Both the position numbers and the translations under genes were made by a program. From Vulcanimicrobium sp035943995 (GTDB lineage: Bacteria > Vulcanimicrobiota > Vulcanimicrobiia > Vulcanimicrobiales > Vulcanimicrobiaceae): a stretch of 64,000 nucleotides of DNA. The stretch covers positions 65,203 through 129,202 of the forward strand of contig DASZBS010000021.1 in assembly GCA_035943995.1 (NCBI GenBank), read 5' to 3'. Under the pieces are notes generated by a model. The model searched no databases and was not told the DNA's origin. It saw only the letters and a program-made list of their open reading frames with translations. Position 1 is the first letter of the stretch, and each line of letters starts with the position of its first letter. Below are positions 16,278-24,246 of this stretch, in pieces.

Positions 16278-17461
16278 TTGAGGTTGACCTCGAACAGGCC
16301 TGCCGCGCCCATGCCGCCGCCGACGCACATCGTGACTACGACGTATTTTGCGCCGCGGCGTTTGCCTTCGATCAGGGCGTGCATCGTCATGCGCGCGCCG
16401 CTCACGCCGTACGGGTGTCCCACCGAGATCGCGCCGCCGTCGACGTTGAGCTTCTCGTTCGGTATGCCGAGCGTGTCGCGGCAGTACACCGTTTGCACGG
16501 CGAACGCTTCGTTGAGCTCCCACAAGCCGATGTCGTCGACCGTGAGGCCGTGGCGTTTGAGCAAATCCGGCACGGCGAACACCGGGCCGATGCCCATTTC
16601 CCCCGGATCGCAGCCGCGCACGACCATGCCGCGGTAGAACCCGAGCGGGTTGATGCCGCGGTTGCGCGCCTCGTCGGCGTCCATCACGACGACTGCCGCC
16701 GCGCCGTCGCTGAGCTGCGATGAGTTGCCCGCGGTGATCGAGGAGCTCTTGTCCAGCACGCCCTTGAGCGACAGCAGCCCTTCGAGCGTCGTGTCCGGAC
16801 GATTTCCTTCGTCCTTCGCCAGCGTGACGTGCTCTTCGCGGAACGCTTTGGTCTCTTTGTCTTGCTCGTACTTCCACGTGGGCAGCGGGACGATCTCCGC
16901 GTCGAAGCGGCCCGCATCTTGCGCAGCGGCCGTGCGCTGCTGCGATTGCAGCGAGTACTCGTCCTGCGTCTCGCGCGAAATGTTGTACTTCTTCGCAACG
17001 AAGTCCGCCGTTTGCAGCATCGGCATGTAGAGGCTGGGCTCGTGGCGCAGCGCCCACTCTTCGGTGAACTCGTGCATGTTCATGTCGTTCTGCACCAGCG
17101 AGATGGACTCGACGCCCGCGGCGACCATCACCTTGGCGCCGTCGACGATCACGCGGTGCGCCGCGCTCGAGATCGCTTGCAGGCCCGACGCGCAGTAGCG
17201 GTTGATCGTCGTGCCGGCGACCGCGCGCGGCAGCCCGGCGCGCAGCGCGGCGACGCGGCCGATGTTATGGCCCGTCGCGCCTTCCGGCAGACCGGTGCCG
17301 ACGACGACGTCCTCGACTTCAGCCGGATCGATGCCGGCACGCTGGATTGCGTGCGAGATGACGTGGCCCGCCATCGTCGCGCCGTGGGTTTGATTGAACG
17401 CGCCGCGGAACGCCTTGCCGATCGGCGTGCGCGCGGCTGAGACGATCGCCGCCTCAGACAT
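16274..17461 (-). CDS. fadA: Acetyl-CoA acetyltransferase / 3-ketoacyl-CoA thiolase
   Basis: 395 residues of the thiolase family. The nucleophile Cys sits in Asn-Arg-Tyr-Cys-Ala-Ser-Gly-Leu-Gln-Ala near residue 90. The catalytic His is in Ser-Val-Gly-His-Pro-Tyr-Gly and the acid/base Cys in Met-Cys-Val-Gly-Gly-Gly-Met-Gly near the C-terminus. It performs the last, thiolytic step of beta-oxidation (or the reverse condensation). It overlaps the upstream fadB-like gene by eight bases and is the last gene of the leftward PadR-led operon. AtoB-type acetoacetyl-CoA thiolase is the alternative; context favours FadA. Confidence 0.92.
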   Translation of the reverse strand: MSEAAIVSAARTPIGKAFRGAFNQTHGATMAGHVISHAIQRAGIDPAEVEDVVVGTGLPEGATGHNIGRVAALRAGLPRAVAGTTINRYCASGLQAISSAAHRVIVDGAKVMVAAGVESISLVQNDMNMHEFTEEWALRHEPSLYMPMLQTADFVAKKYNISRETQDEYSLQSQQRTAAAQDAGRFDAEIVPLPTWKYEQDKETKAFREEHVTLAKDEGNRPDTTLEGLLSLKGVLDKSSSITAGNSSQLSDGAAAVVVMDADEARNRGINPLGFYRGMVVRGCDPGEMGIGPVFAVPDLLKRHGLTVDDIGLWELNEAFAVQTVYCRDTLGIPNEKLNVDGGAISVGHPYGVSGARMTMHALIEGKRRGAKYVVVTMCVGGGMGAAGLFEVNLN

Positions 17462-19511
17462 GGGTCAACTCCTTGGTTTCCGTTTGATTCGTGGTGCCTT
17501 TGGGCGTGTAGCGGGTCTCGACGGCGTAGTGCATCGGGCCGCCGTGGTGCGGCGGGAAGCCGTAGCCGTAGATCCAGACGATGTCGACGTCGCCGGGCCG
17601 CAGCGCGACGCCGGTGCGCAGCAGCTCCGCGCCGCTGTCGGCGAGCGCACGCGTGCAGCGCGCGATGATCTCTTCATCCGAGACGTTCGGGTTCTGCGGG
17701 ATGCCCGCGTCCTTCGCGAGCTGCGCGATGAGCTGCTCGACCTCGGGATCGCGGATCGCTTCGCGGCCTTTGCCCACCGCCTTGTCGTACTTGAAGAATC
17801 CGGCGCCCGACTTCTGACCGAGGCGGCCTTGCTCGACGAGCTTCGCGATGATCGGGATGCGGCCGAGCGGCGTGCCGTGCTCGGACTGCGAGATGAAGTT
17901 GTAGACGTCGAGCCCCGACAGGTCGGCGACCGCGAACGGTCCCATCGCGAAGCCGAACTTCTTCTTCATCACGTCGTCGATGCGGGCCGGGCTCACGCCC
18001 TCTTCCGCCAGCTGCACCGCCTGCGCTTCGTATTCGAACAGCATGCGGTTGCCGATGAAGCCGAACGCGTTTCCGGACACGACCGCGACCTTGCGCAGCT
18101 TCTTGCCCAGCGCGATGCCGGTGGTGAGCGTCTCCGGCGAGGTTTCCTTGCCGCGCACGATCTCCAGCAGCTTCATGATGTTGGCCGGCGCGAAGAAATG
18201 CAGCCCGAGCACCTTGTCGGGCCGCTTCGTCGCCGACGCGATCTCGTCGATGTCGAGCGTCGAGGTGTTCGACGCGAGGATCGCGTCGGGCTTGGTGATC
18301 GCGTCGAGCTTCGCGAAGATCTCTTTCTTCACGGGCATCGACTCGAACGCCGCTTCCACGACGATGTCGACGTCCTTGAGCGCAGCGTAGTCGGTCTCGA
18401 ACGCGATCGAGTTGGCGCGCTTCCACGCGTCTTCTTGCGTGAGACGGCCCTTCTGGACCTGATACGTGAACATCCCGAACACGGTCTCACGCGCCTTCTC
18501 GACCGCTTCTTCCTTGGTCTCGACGACGGTGACGGGGATGCCGGCTTCCGCGAACACGATCGCGATGCCGGTGCCCATCGTGCCGGCGCCGATGACGCCC
18601 GCGGTCTTGATCTCGCGCGGCGCGGTCTTCGGCAGCCCGGGGACTTTCGACAGCTCGCGCTCGGCGAAGAACACGTGGCGCAGCGCCGCGGACGGCGCCG
18701 ATTGCACGAGCTCCATGAAGAGCCGCTCCTCGCGCGCGATCCCGCGCTCGAACGGCAGCTCGATCGCCGCCGCGACGGCGTCGATCAGCTTGTGCGCGGC
18801 GAACCCGCCGTTGTCTTCGGGCGGCACCATCATGTGCGCTTGCGCGACCACGAACGGCGTCGCGAACAGGCTCAGGCCCTTGACGCCCAGCTCTGCCTTG
18901 CGCTCGGAGATGCGGCGCTTCGGCTTGCCGGCGAACTTCTTCGCGGCTTCGATGACGTCGCCGGCGACGACCTCGTCGAGGATGCCCTTCGCCAGCGCGT
19001 CGGCCGCCTTGACGTTGTCGCCCTTGAGCATGATCTGCAGCGCGTCGTTCGCGCCGACTAGGCGCGGCAAACGCTGCGTGCCGCCGGCGCCCGGCAGCAA
19101 GCCCAGCTTGATCTCCGGCAGCCCGACGCGCGAGCTCGCCGTCGCAACACGGTAGTCGCACGCCAGCGACAGCTCGAAGCCGCCGCCCTGCGCGTTCCCG
19201 TCGATCGCCGCGACGTACGTTTTCGAGCCCTTGTCGATCGCGGCGATCACGTCGCGGATCGTGCGCGTCTCGGGCGTCGGCTGCGTCGAGAAGTCGTTGA
19301 TGTCTGCGCCGCCGCTGAACAGGCCGTTCGCGCCGGTGAAGATCACGGTGGTGACGCTCGGGTCGGCTTCCGCCGCCTGGACGAGCGGCAGCAGCTCCGC
19401 CGAGAGCGCGAACGAGAGCGCGTTGACGGGCGGGTTGTCGAGCGTGATGAGCCGGACCCCGTCGCCGAGGTCCGTGGTCTTCACGCGTTGAGTCGTGTCG
19501 GTGTTGCTCAT
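17454..19511 (-). CDS. fadB: FadB-like bifunctional enoyl-CoA hydratase / 3-hydroxyacyl-CoA dehydrogenase
   Basis: 685 residues from ATG 19511. The N-terminal crotonase domain carries Gly-Asn-Ala-Gln-Gly-Gly-Gly-Phe-Glu-Leu (oxyanion and first Glu) and Gly-Leu-Pro-Glu-Ile-Lys-Leu-Gly (second Glu). The dehydrogenase domain begins near residue 300 with the NAD motif Gly-Ala-Gly-Thr-Met-Gly and has the catalytic His in Leu-His-Phe-Phe-Ala-Pro-Ala. A C-terminal dehydrogenase repeat follows. The layout matches peroxisomal-type multifunctional enzymes and FadB. It carries out steps two and three of beta-oxidation and is placed directly upstream of the thiolase, with which it may form a complex. Confidence 0.93.
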   Translation of the reverse strand: MSNTDTTQRVKTTDLGDGVRLITLDNPPVNALSFALSAELLPLVQAAEADPSVTTVIFTGANGLFSGGADINDFSTQPTPETRTIRDVIAAIDKGSKTYVAAIDGNAQGGGFELSLACDYRVATASSRVGLPEIKLGLLPGAGGTQRLPRLVGANDALQIMLKGDNVKAADALAKGILDEVVAGDVIEAAKKFAGKPKRRISERKAELGVKGLSLFATPFVVAQAHMMVPPEDNGGFAAHKLIDAVAAAIELPFERGIAREERLFMELVQSAPSAALRHVFFAERELSKVPGLPKTAPREIKTAGVIGAGTMGTGIAIVFAEAGIPVTVVETKEEAVEKARETVFGMFTYQVQKGRLTQEDAWKRANSIAFETDYAALKDVDIVVEAAFESMPVKKEIFAKLDAITKPDAILASNTSTLDIDEIASATKRPDKVLGLHFFAPANIMKLLEIVRGKETSPETLTTGIALGKKLRKVAVVSGNAFGFIGNRMLFEYEAQAVQLAEEGVSPARIDDVMKKKFGFAMGPFAVADLSGLDVYNFISQSEHGTPLGRIPIIAKLVEQGRLGQKSGAGFFKYDKAVGKGREAIRDPEVEQLIAQLAKDAGIPQNPNVSDEEIIARCTRALADSGAELLRTGVALRPGDVDIVWIYGYGFPPHHGGPMHYAVETRYTPKGTTNQTETKELTHV

Positions 19512-19525
19512 GTGGCTTTCTATGT

Positions 19526-21346
19526 TTACGCGGTGACGAGCGCGCGGCGCTCGACGTCGAACATGTCGTCGCTGCCGGCCATCACGTCGCCCGAGCCCTC
19601 CACGATCTGCTTCTGCAGCCACGCGGACTGCGAGAGCACGTTGTGGGCGTAGAACGTCGCGGTGTCGATTTTCGCCGTGTAGAACGGGTCGGCATCGCCC
19701 GCGGCGAGCTTCTCGGCCGCGACCTTCGCACCGCGGAACAGCTGCCAGCCGCCCGCGACGATCCCGAAGAAGTTCATGAACGGCACGGAGTTGGCGAACG
19801 CTTTGCGCGTGTCGCCCATCGCGGACATCCCGATGAACTGCGCCGTGTCGCCCAGCGCCTTCGTCGCTTCCGCAAGCGGCTGCGCGAGCGCCTTGACCTG
19901 CGCGTTGTCGGACGCTTCGAGCTCCTTCGCGAACTTGCCGATCTGCTTGAGGACCTTGGTCGCGCTCGCACCCATGTCGCGCACGAGCTTGCGGCCGACG
20001 AGGTCGAGTGCCTGGATGCCGGTGGTGCCTTCGTAGATCGTCGTGATGCGCACGTCGCGGTACTGCTGCGCGATCCCGGTCTCCTCGACGTAGCCCATAC
20101 CGCCGAACACTTGCAGCGCCGTCGAGCACACGTCGATCGCGCGCTCGGTGAGCCAGCCCTTGACGATCGGGATCATCAGCTCGACGAACGCCTGGTGCTC
20201 CTTGCGCATCGCGGGGTCTTCCGATTTATGCGCGTAGTCGAGCGACGCCGCGGTGACGTAGGCCAGCGCGCGCATCGCCTCGATGTTCGCCTTGCACCAC
20301 AGCAGCATGCGCCGCACGTCGGGGTGCTTGATGATCGCGACCGGCTGCGGATCGCGCGATGCGACATCGCGGAACTGGATGCGCTCCTTGGCGTACTCGA
20401 CCGCATGCTGATACGCACGGTCGGCGATCGCGAGGCCCTGCACGCCGACGGAGAACCGCGCGGCGTTCATCATCACGAACATGTACTCCAGGCCGCGGTT
20501 CGCCTCGCCGACCAGATAACCGATCGCGCCTTCGCCGTTCTCACCGTAGTTGAGCGTGCACGTCGGGTTCGCGTTGATGCCGAGCTTGTGCTCGATCCCC
20601 GCGCACTTCACGTCGTTGCGGTCGCCCAGCGAACCGTCCGCGTTCACCAGCACCTTCGGCACGATGAACATCGAGATGCCCTTGGTGCCCAGCGGCGCGT
20701 CCGGCAACCGCGCGAGCACGAGGTGGATGATGTTCGGCGCCATGTCGTGCTCGCCGAACGTGATGAAGATCTTCTGACCCTTGACGCGGTAGTGGTCGCC
20801 CTCGGGCGCCGCCGTCGCGCGCACTTGCGCGAGATCCGAGCCGGCCTGCGGTTCGGTGAGGCACATCGTGCCCGTCCACTCGCCGCTCACGAGCTTCGGG
20901 ATGAACGTCTTCTTGTGCTCGTCCGACGCGAACTGCTCGATCGCTTCGATCGCGCCCTGGTTGAGCAGCGGACCGTTCGCGAAGCCCATGTTCGCCGCGT
21001 TCCACATCTCGAGCGTCGGCCCGAGCATGATCTGCGGCAGACCTTGGCCGCCGTACTCCGCCTGCACCGGCAAACCGATCCAGCCCGCGTTCGCGAACTG
21101 GTGGTACGCCTCTTTGAAACCCTTGGGCGTCGTGACGACGCCGTCGTTCCACGTGCAGCCTTCCTGGTCGCCGCTTTGGTTCAGCGGCGCGAGCACTTCC
21201 GATGCGAACGTGGACGCTTCTTCGAGGATCGCGTCGAGCACGTCGGTGGTGTCTTCGTAGCCGGGAAGCTTCGCGATCTCCTCGACGCCGGCGAGCTCGC
21301 GCAGGACGAACTGCATGTCGCGCAACGGCGCGCGGTAGGTGCTCAT
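19526..21346 (-). CDS. Acyl-CoA dehydrogenase, long (about 600-residue) type
   Basis: 606 residues. Acyl-CoA dehydrogenase motifs: Cys-Leu-Thr-Glu-Pro-Gln-Ala-Gly-Ser-Asp near residue 160 (FAD-contact loop), Phe-Gly-Gly-Met-Gly-Tyr-Val-Glu near 430 and Ile-Tyr-Glu-Gly-Thr-Thr-Gly-Ile-Gln near 452, whose Glu is the expected catalytic base. An extra C-terminal helical domain of about 130 residues marks the DmdC/AcdA-like group. Family members oxidise acyl-CoA or methylmercaptopropionyl-CoA. Here the beta-oxidation operon points to fatty acyl-CoA. It overlaps the end of padR by four bases (start ATG 21346) and is 14 bases upstream of fadB. Confidence 0.92.
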   Translation of the reverse strand: MSTYRAPLRDMQFVLRELAGVEEIAKLPGYEDTTDVLDAILEEASTFASEVLAPLNQSGDQEGCTWNDGVVTTPKGFKEAYHQFANAGWIGLPVQAEYGGQGLPQIMLGPTLEMWNAANMGFANGPLLNQGAIEAIEQFASDEHKKTFIPKLVSGEWTGTMCLTEPQAGSDLAQVRATAAPEGDHYRVKGQKIFITFGEHDMAPNIIHLVLARLPDAPLGTKGISMFIVPKVLVNADGSLGDRNDVKCAGIEHKLGINANPTCTLNYGENGEGAIGYLVGEANRGLEYMFVMMNAARFSVGVQGLAIADRAYQHAVEYAKERIQFRDVASRDPQPVAIIKHPDVRRMLLWCKANIEAMRALAYVTAASLDYAHKSEDPAMRKEHQAFVELMIPIVKGWLTERAIDVCSTALQVFGGMGYVEETGIAQQYRDVRITTIYEGTTGIQALDLVGRKLVRDMGASATKVLKQIGKFAKELEASDNAQVKALAQPLAEATKALGDTAQFIGMSAMGDTRKAFANSVPFMNFFGIVAGGWQLFRGAKVAAEKLAAGDADPFYTAKIDTATFYAHNVLSQSAWLQKQIVEGSGDVMAGSDDMFDVERRALVTA

Positions 21347-21789
21347 GAGGTCTCTCCGTACAGGTCGCGGCGAAGCACTTGCAGCGCCGCGATGAGATTG
21401 GTGAGGTAGGGCTTGAAGTTGGCTTTGATGCGCTCGAGCCGCTCGTCGCCGGTGGGGGTGATGCGATACAGCGTCGTGCCGCGCTTGGTGGACGCGTCGG
21501 CCTCGCCGCGGATGAACCCGCGCTCCTCGAGCCGCCGCAGAAGCGGATAGATCGTGTTGGGGTTAACCGGGAAGATGCCGCCGAGGGTGGCGATCCGTTG
21601 CATCAATCCGTAGCCGCTGTCGGGCTGGGCGTGCAGCATCTGGAGGACCAGGGCTGGAAAGACGGTCTTCGTCTTGACCTCCCCGGTGAAGACGCGGTCG
21701 CCCCACAGCTCGGTGGGGAAGTCGGACGCATGGTCCGCCGACCCGGGGTCGTCGGACGCAAGGGCGGCTGCCCTTGACCGCGTTGCCAT
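21343..21789 (-). CDS. PadR-family transcriptional regulator of the beta-oxidation operon
   Basis: 148 residues with a winged-helix PadR domain: Pro-Ala-Leu-Val-Leu-Gln-Met-Leu, Ser-Gly-Tyr-Gly-Leu, then Asn-Pro-Asn-Thr-Ile-Tyr-Pro-Leu-Leu-Arg-Arg-Leu-Glu as recognition helix, and Leu-Tyr-Arg-Ile-Thr-Pro-Thr-Gly in the wing. PadR proteins are usually ligand-released repressors. The gene heads the acd-fadB-fadA operon and is divergent from an acyl-CoA ligase, so an acyl-CoA or fatty-acid ligand is a reasonable guess. The ATG falls about where transcription should start from the promoter at 21796-21824, so the mRNA may be leaderless. Confidence 0.9.
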   Translation of the reverse strand: MATRSRAAALASDDPGSADHASDFPTELWGDRVFTGEVKTKTVFPALVLQMLHAQPDSGYGLMQRIATLGGIFPVNPNTIYPLLRRLEERGFIRGEADASTKRGTTLYRITPTGDERLERIKANFKPYLTNLIAALQVLRRDLYGETS

Positions 21790-21803
21790 ATGTTATTTAT
21801 AAT
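21774..21803 (+). promoter_or_regulatory. Sigma-70-type promoter for the rightward acyl-CoA ligase
   Basis: -35 TTGACC at 21774-21779 and -10 TATAAT at 21798-21803, separated by 18 bases. Transcription would begin near 21810, giving a leader of roughly 65 bases before ATG 21875. It uses the same AT-rich core as the opposite promoter, so the two should exclude each other. The -35 lies inside the start of padR. Confidence 0.65.
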
Positions 21804-21824
21804 AGGTTCGAGTTAACCCGTCAA
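21796..21824 (-). promoter_or_regulatory. Sigma-70-type promoter for padR-acd-fadB-fadA
   Basis: On the minus strand -35 TTGACG (21824-21819), a 17-base spacer and -10 TATAAA (21801-21796). The expected start point falls at about 21789, the A of the padR ATG, so a leaderless transcript is predicted. The spacer contains GTTAAC and the dyad GGTT-N6-AACC, a possible PadR operator. Confidence 0.65.
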
Positions 21825-21874
21825 GGCACTCCGCGTCTTTCTCATGTCCGCCCGCCTCGGGAAGGTCCCAGTCG

Positions 21875-23680
21875 ATGATGACGAGCCCAGCCGACCTGCC
21901 CGGCACGGCGGAGCTGCCGACCCTGCCGGCCTTCATTGCCGAGCACCTCGCGAAGCCTCGACCGATCGCCCTCGCCGAGCTGCGGGGTGGCCGCACGGTC
22001 GCGCTGAGCGCCGCCGACGTCCACCGGCGCGCCGCCGCCGTCGCGCACGCGCTCCGGGCGCGCGGGGTGGGGCAGGGCGACCGGGTCGCGATCCTCGCCA
22101 ACAACTGCGTCGACTGGCTGCTCGCCGACTTCGGGATCCTGTACGCCGGCGGCGTCGTCGTGCCGATGTTCGCGACGACCGCCGACGACCAGATCCGGTT
22201 CATCCTCGCCGACAGCGCGGCGAAGCTGGTGTTCGTCGACGACGCGAAGTGCGCTGCGCACGTCCGCGCGGCGGTGCCGAACGCACCGCCCGTGGTGGCA
22301 TTCGACGACGACGGCGACGACGGGTTCGCGGCGCTGGTGCGCGCGGGCGAGGCGCTGAACCGCGACAACGCTGTGCTCGCGGCGTACCACGACGGCATAG
22401 GGCTCGACGAACTCGCCGTGCTCATCTACACGTCGGGTACGACGGGTCAGCCGAAAGGCGTGATGCTGTCGCATCGCAACCTCGTCGCGAACACCGTCGA
22501 CGCGTTCGATCCGGCCGAGAGCGCGCAGCACGAAGGGCAAGTCGCGCTGTCGGTGCTGCCGTTCGCGCACATCTTCGAGCACACCAACGCGCTGGGCTAT
22601 CTCTACAACGGGCTGATCCACTACGTCACCACGCCCGAGCGCCTGCTCGAAGACCTCAAGGTGATTCGGCCCAACTTCGTGGCGTTCGTGCCGCGCATCT
22701 TCGAGCGCCTCATCGCGGGGATCGTCGGCAAAGCGCGCGACGCGGGCGGCTTCAAGGCGAAGCTCGTGCCGTGGGCGCTCGAGGTCGGCACCGCGTACGA
22801 ACGCGCGGTGCGCGACGGCGGCCTGTCGCCGCTGCTGCGCGTCAAGCACGTGCTCGCGAACAAGCTGGTGCTGTCGAAGATCCGCCCGACGCTCGGGCTC
22901 GACCGGCTCGAGTACTTCGTGAGCGGCAGCGCGCCGCTGCACCGCGACACCGCGCTCGCGCTCGCGGCGATGGGCCTGAGCATTCTCGAAGGCTACGGCT
23001 TGACGGAGACGTCGCCCACCGTCACCGTGAACCATCCCGCCGACAACGAGCTCGGCACGGTCGGCACGCCGGTGAAGAACGTCGAGGTGAAGATCGCCGA
23101 CGACGGCGAGGTGCTCGTCAAAGGCCCGAACGTCATGCTGGGCTACTATAAAGTCCCGCGCGAGGAGCAGCCGTTCACCGCCGACGGCTGGTTCCAGACC
23201 GGCGACATCGGCGCGTTCGACGAGCGCGGGCATCTCGTCATCACCGACCGCAAGAAAGAGCTGTTCAAGAGCAGCGGCGGCAAGTGGATCTCGCCGTCGC
23301 GCATCGAGACGGCGATCAAACGGTCGATCTACGTCGGCCAGGTGATGGCGTTCGGCGCGAACCGCCCGCACCCGGCCGTGCTCGTCGCGCCGAACTGGGA
23401 TCTGATCCGCAAAGAGCTCGACATCCCCGCGGACACGCCGACCGCGACGATGGCGACGGACCAGCGCGTGCGCGCGCTCGTGATCCGCGAGATCACCGCC
23501 AACACGGCGGAGCTCGCGTCGTACGAGCGGATCCAGCGCATCGCGATCCTGCCGCGCGATCTGACGGTCGACGACGGCGAGCTGTCGCCGACGCTCAAGA
23601 TCAAGCGCCGCGTCGTCGAGCAGCGGTATGCGGCCCTGATCGAGCAGGCGTACGCTGAAAACCTGCGCGAGCGGGAATAA
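21875..23680 (+). CDS. Long-chain fatty acid-CoA ligase (FAA1-like)
   Basis: 601 residues of the AMP-forming ligase family in the longer FAA1/LACS form. Motifs: Ile-Tyr-Thr-Ser-Gly-Thr-Thr-Gly-Gln-Pro-Lys-Gly near residue 185, Glu-Gly-Tyr-Gly-Leu-Thr-Glu-Thr-Ser-Pro near 372, Gly-Trp-Phe-Gln-Thr-Gly-Asp near 437 and Asp-Arg-Lys-Lys-Glu-Leu-Phe-Lys near 456. It activates fatty acids for the divergent beta-oxidation operon. Transcription from the 21774-21803 promoter is likely to be controlled by the same PadR protein. The start used is ATG 21875; a second Met follows immediately. Confidence 0.92.
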   Translation: MMTSPADLPGTAELPTLPAFIAEHLAKPRPIALAELRGGRTVALSAADVHRRAAAVAHALRARGVGQGDRVAILANNCVDWLLADFGILYAGGVVVPMFATTADDQIRFILADSAAKLVFVDDAKCAAHVRAAVPNAPPVVAFDDDGDDGFAALVRAGEALNRDNAVLAAYHDGIGLDELAVLIYTSGTTGQPKGVMLSHRNLVANTVDAFDPAESAQHEGQVALSVLPFAHIFEHTNALGYLYNGLIHYVTTPERLLEDLKVIRPNFVAFVPRIFERLIAGIVGKARDAGGFKAKLVPWALEVGTAYERAVRDGGLSPLLRVKHVLANKLVLSKIRPTLGLDRLEYFVSGSAPLHRDTALALAAMGLSILEGYGLTETSPTVTVNHPADNELGTVGTPVKNVEVKIADDGEVLVKGPNVMLGYYKVPREEQPFTADGWFQTGDIGAFDERGHLVITDRKKELFKSSGGKWISPSRIETAIKRSIYVGQVMAFGANRPHPAVLVAPNWDLIRKELDIPADTPTATMATDQRVRALVIREITANTAELASYERIQRIAILPRDLTVDDGELSPTLKIKRRVVEQRYAALIEQAYAENLRERE

Positions 23681-23687
23681 CCTGGGG

Positions 23688-24155
23688 ATGACGCACAACG
23701 CACGAAGAGCAGGCGCGGCGTTGCTTGCCGCCGCGCTCGCGCTCGCGATCCCGCTGACCGGAGCGGCCCAATCGACGATGACCGGGAGCCAGCAAACCTC
23801 GTTGCTGCAATACGCACTCGTCCACATCGACGCCGAGACCCACACGCTCGCGACGATGAAGAATCACATCTCGTCGCGCGACATCGTCACGGTGTTCGTC
23901 ACGCAGGCCGGCACGGCCACCCGGCAGCTGCTCGCGCGCTCGGCGAGCCGCAACCGGCACGCCGCGCTGGAAGACGCGCTGTCCAAAGCGACGGTCGCGG
24001 ATGTGGACCGTAACAACGGTCAGAGCGAAGACCAGAGCTCGCTCGCCGAATACTTGCAGCACCTGCGGATCAATCCGAACGCCGTCATCGCAGTCGACGT
24101 CGATCCCCGCCACGACCCGCAGAACCCGCGGGTCACGGTGTTCTACCGCGGCTAG
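23688..24155 (+). CDS. Secreted protein of unknown function
   Basis: 155 residues with a signal peptide (Arg-Arg, Ala/Leu-rich core, Gly-Ala-Ala-Gln cleavage region). The mature part is about 125 residues, mixed helical and polar, with no cysteines and no recognised family. It lies seven bases after the acyl-CoA ligase stop, so it is probably cotranscribed. A role linked to fatty-acid use is possible but not supported by sequence. Confidence 0.6.
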   Translation: MTHNARRAGAALLAAALALAIPLTGAAQSTMTGSQQTSLLQYALVHIDAETHTLATMKNHISSRDIVTVFVTQAGTATRQLLARSASRNRHAALEDALSKATVADVDRNNGQSEDQSSLAEYLQHLRINPNAVIAVDVDPRHDPQNPRVTVFYRG

Positions 24156-24246
24156 GCCGAAGGTCCTCACTCTCGGCGCGCCGTCCCATGGCCCAGGTTA
24201 TGACCTCTCGCCTCTTCCGTGGTAATATCACCGGGGAGGGGTGTTG

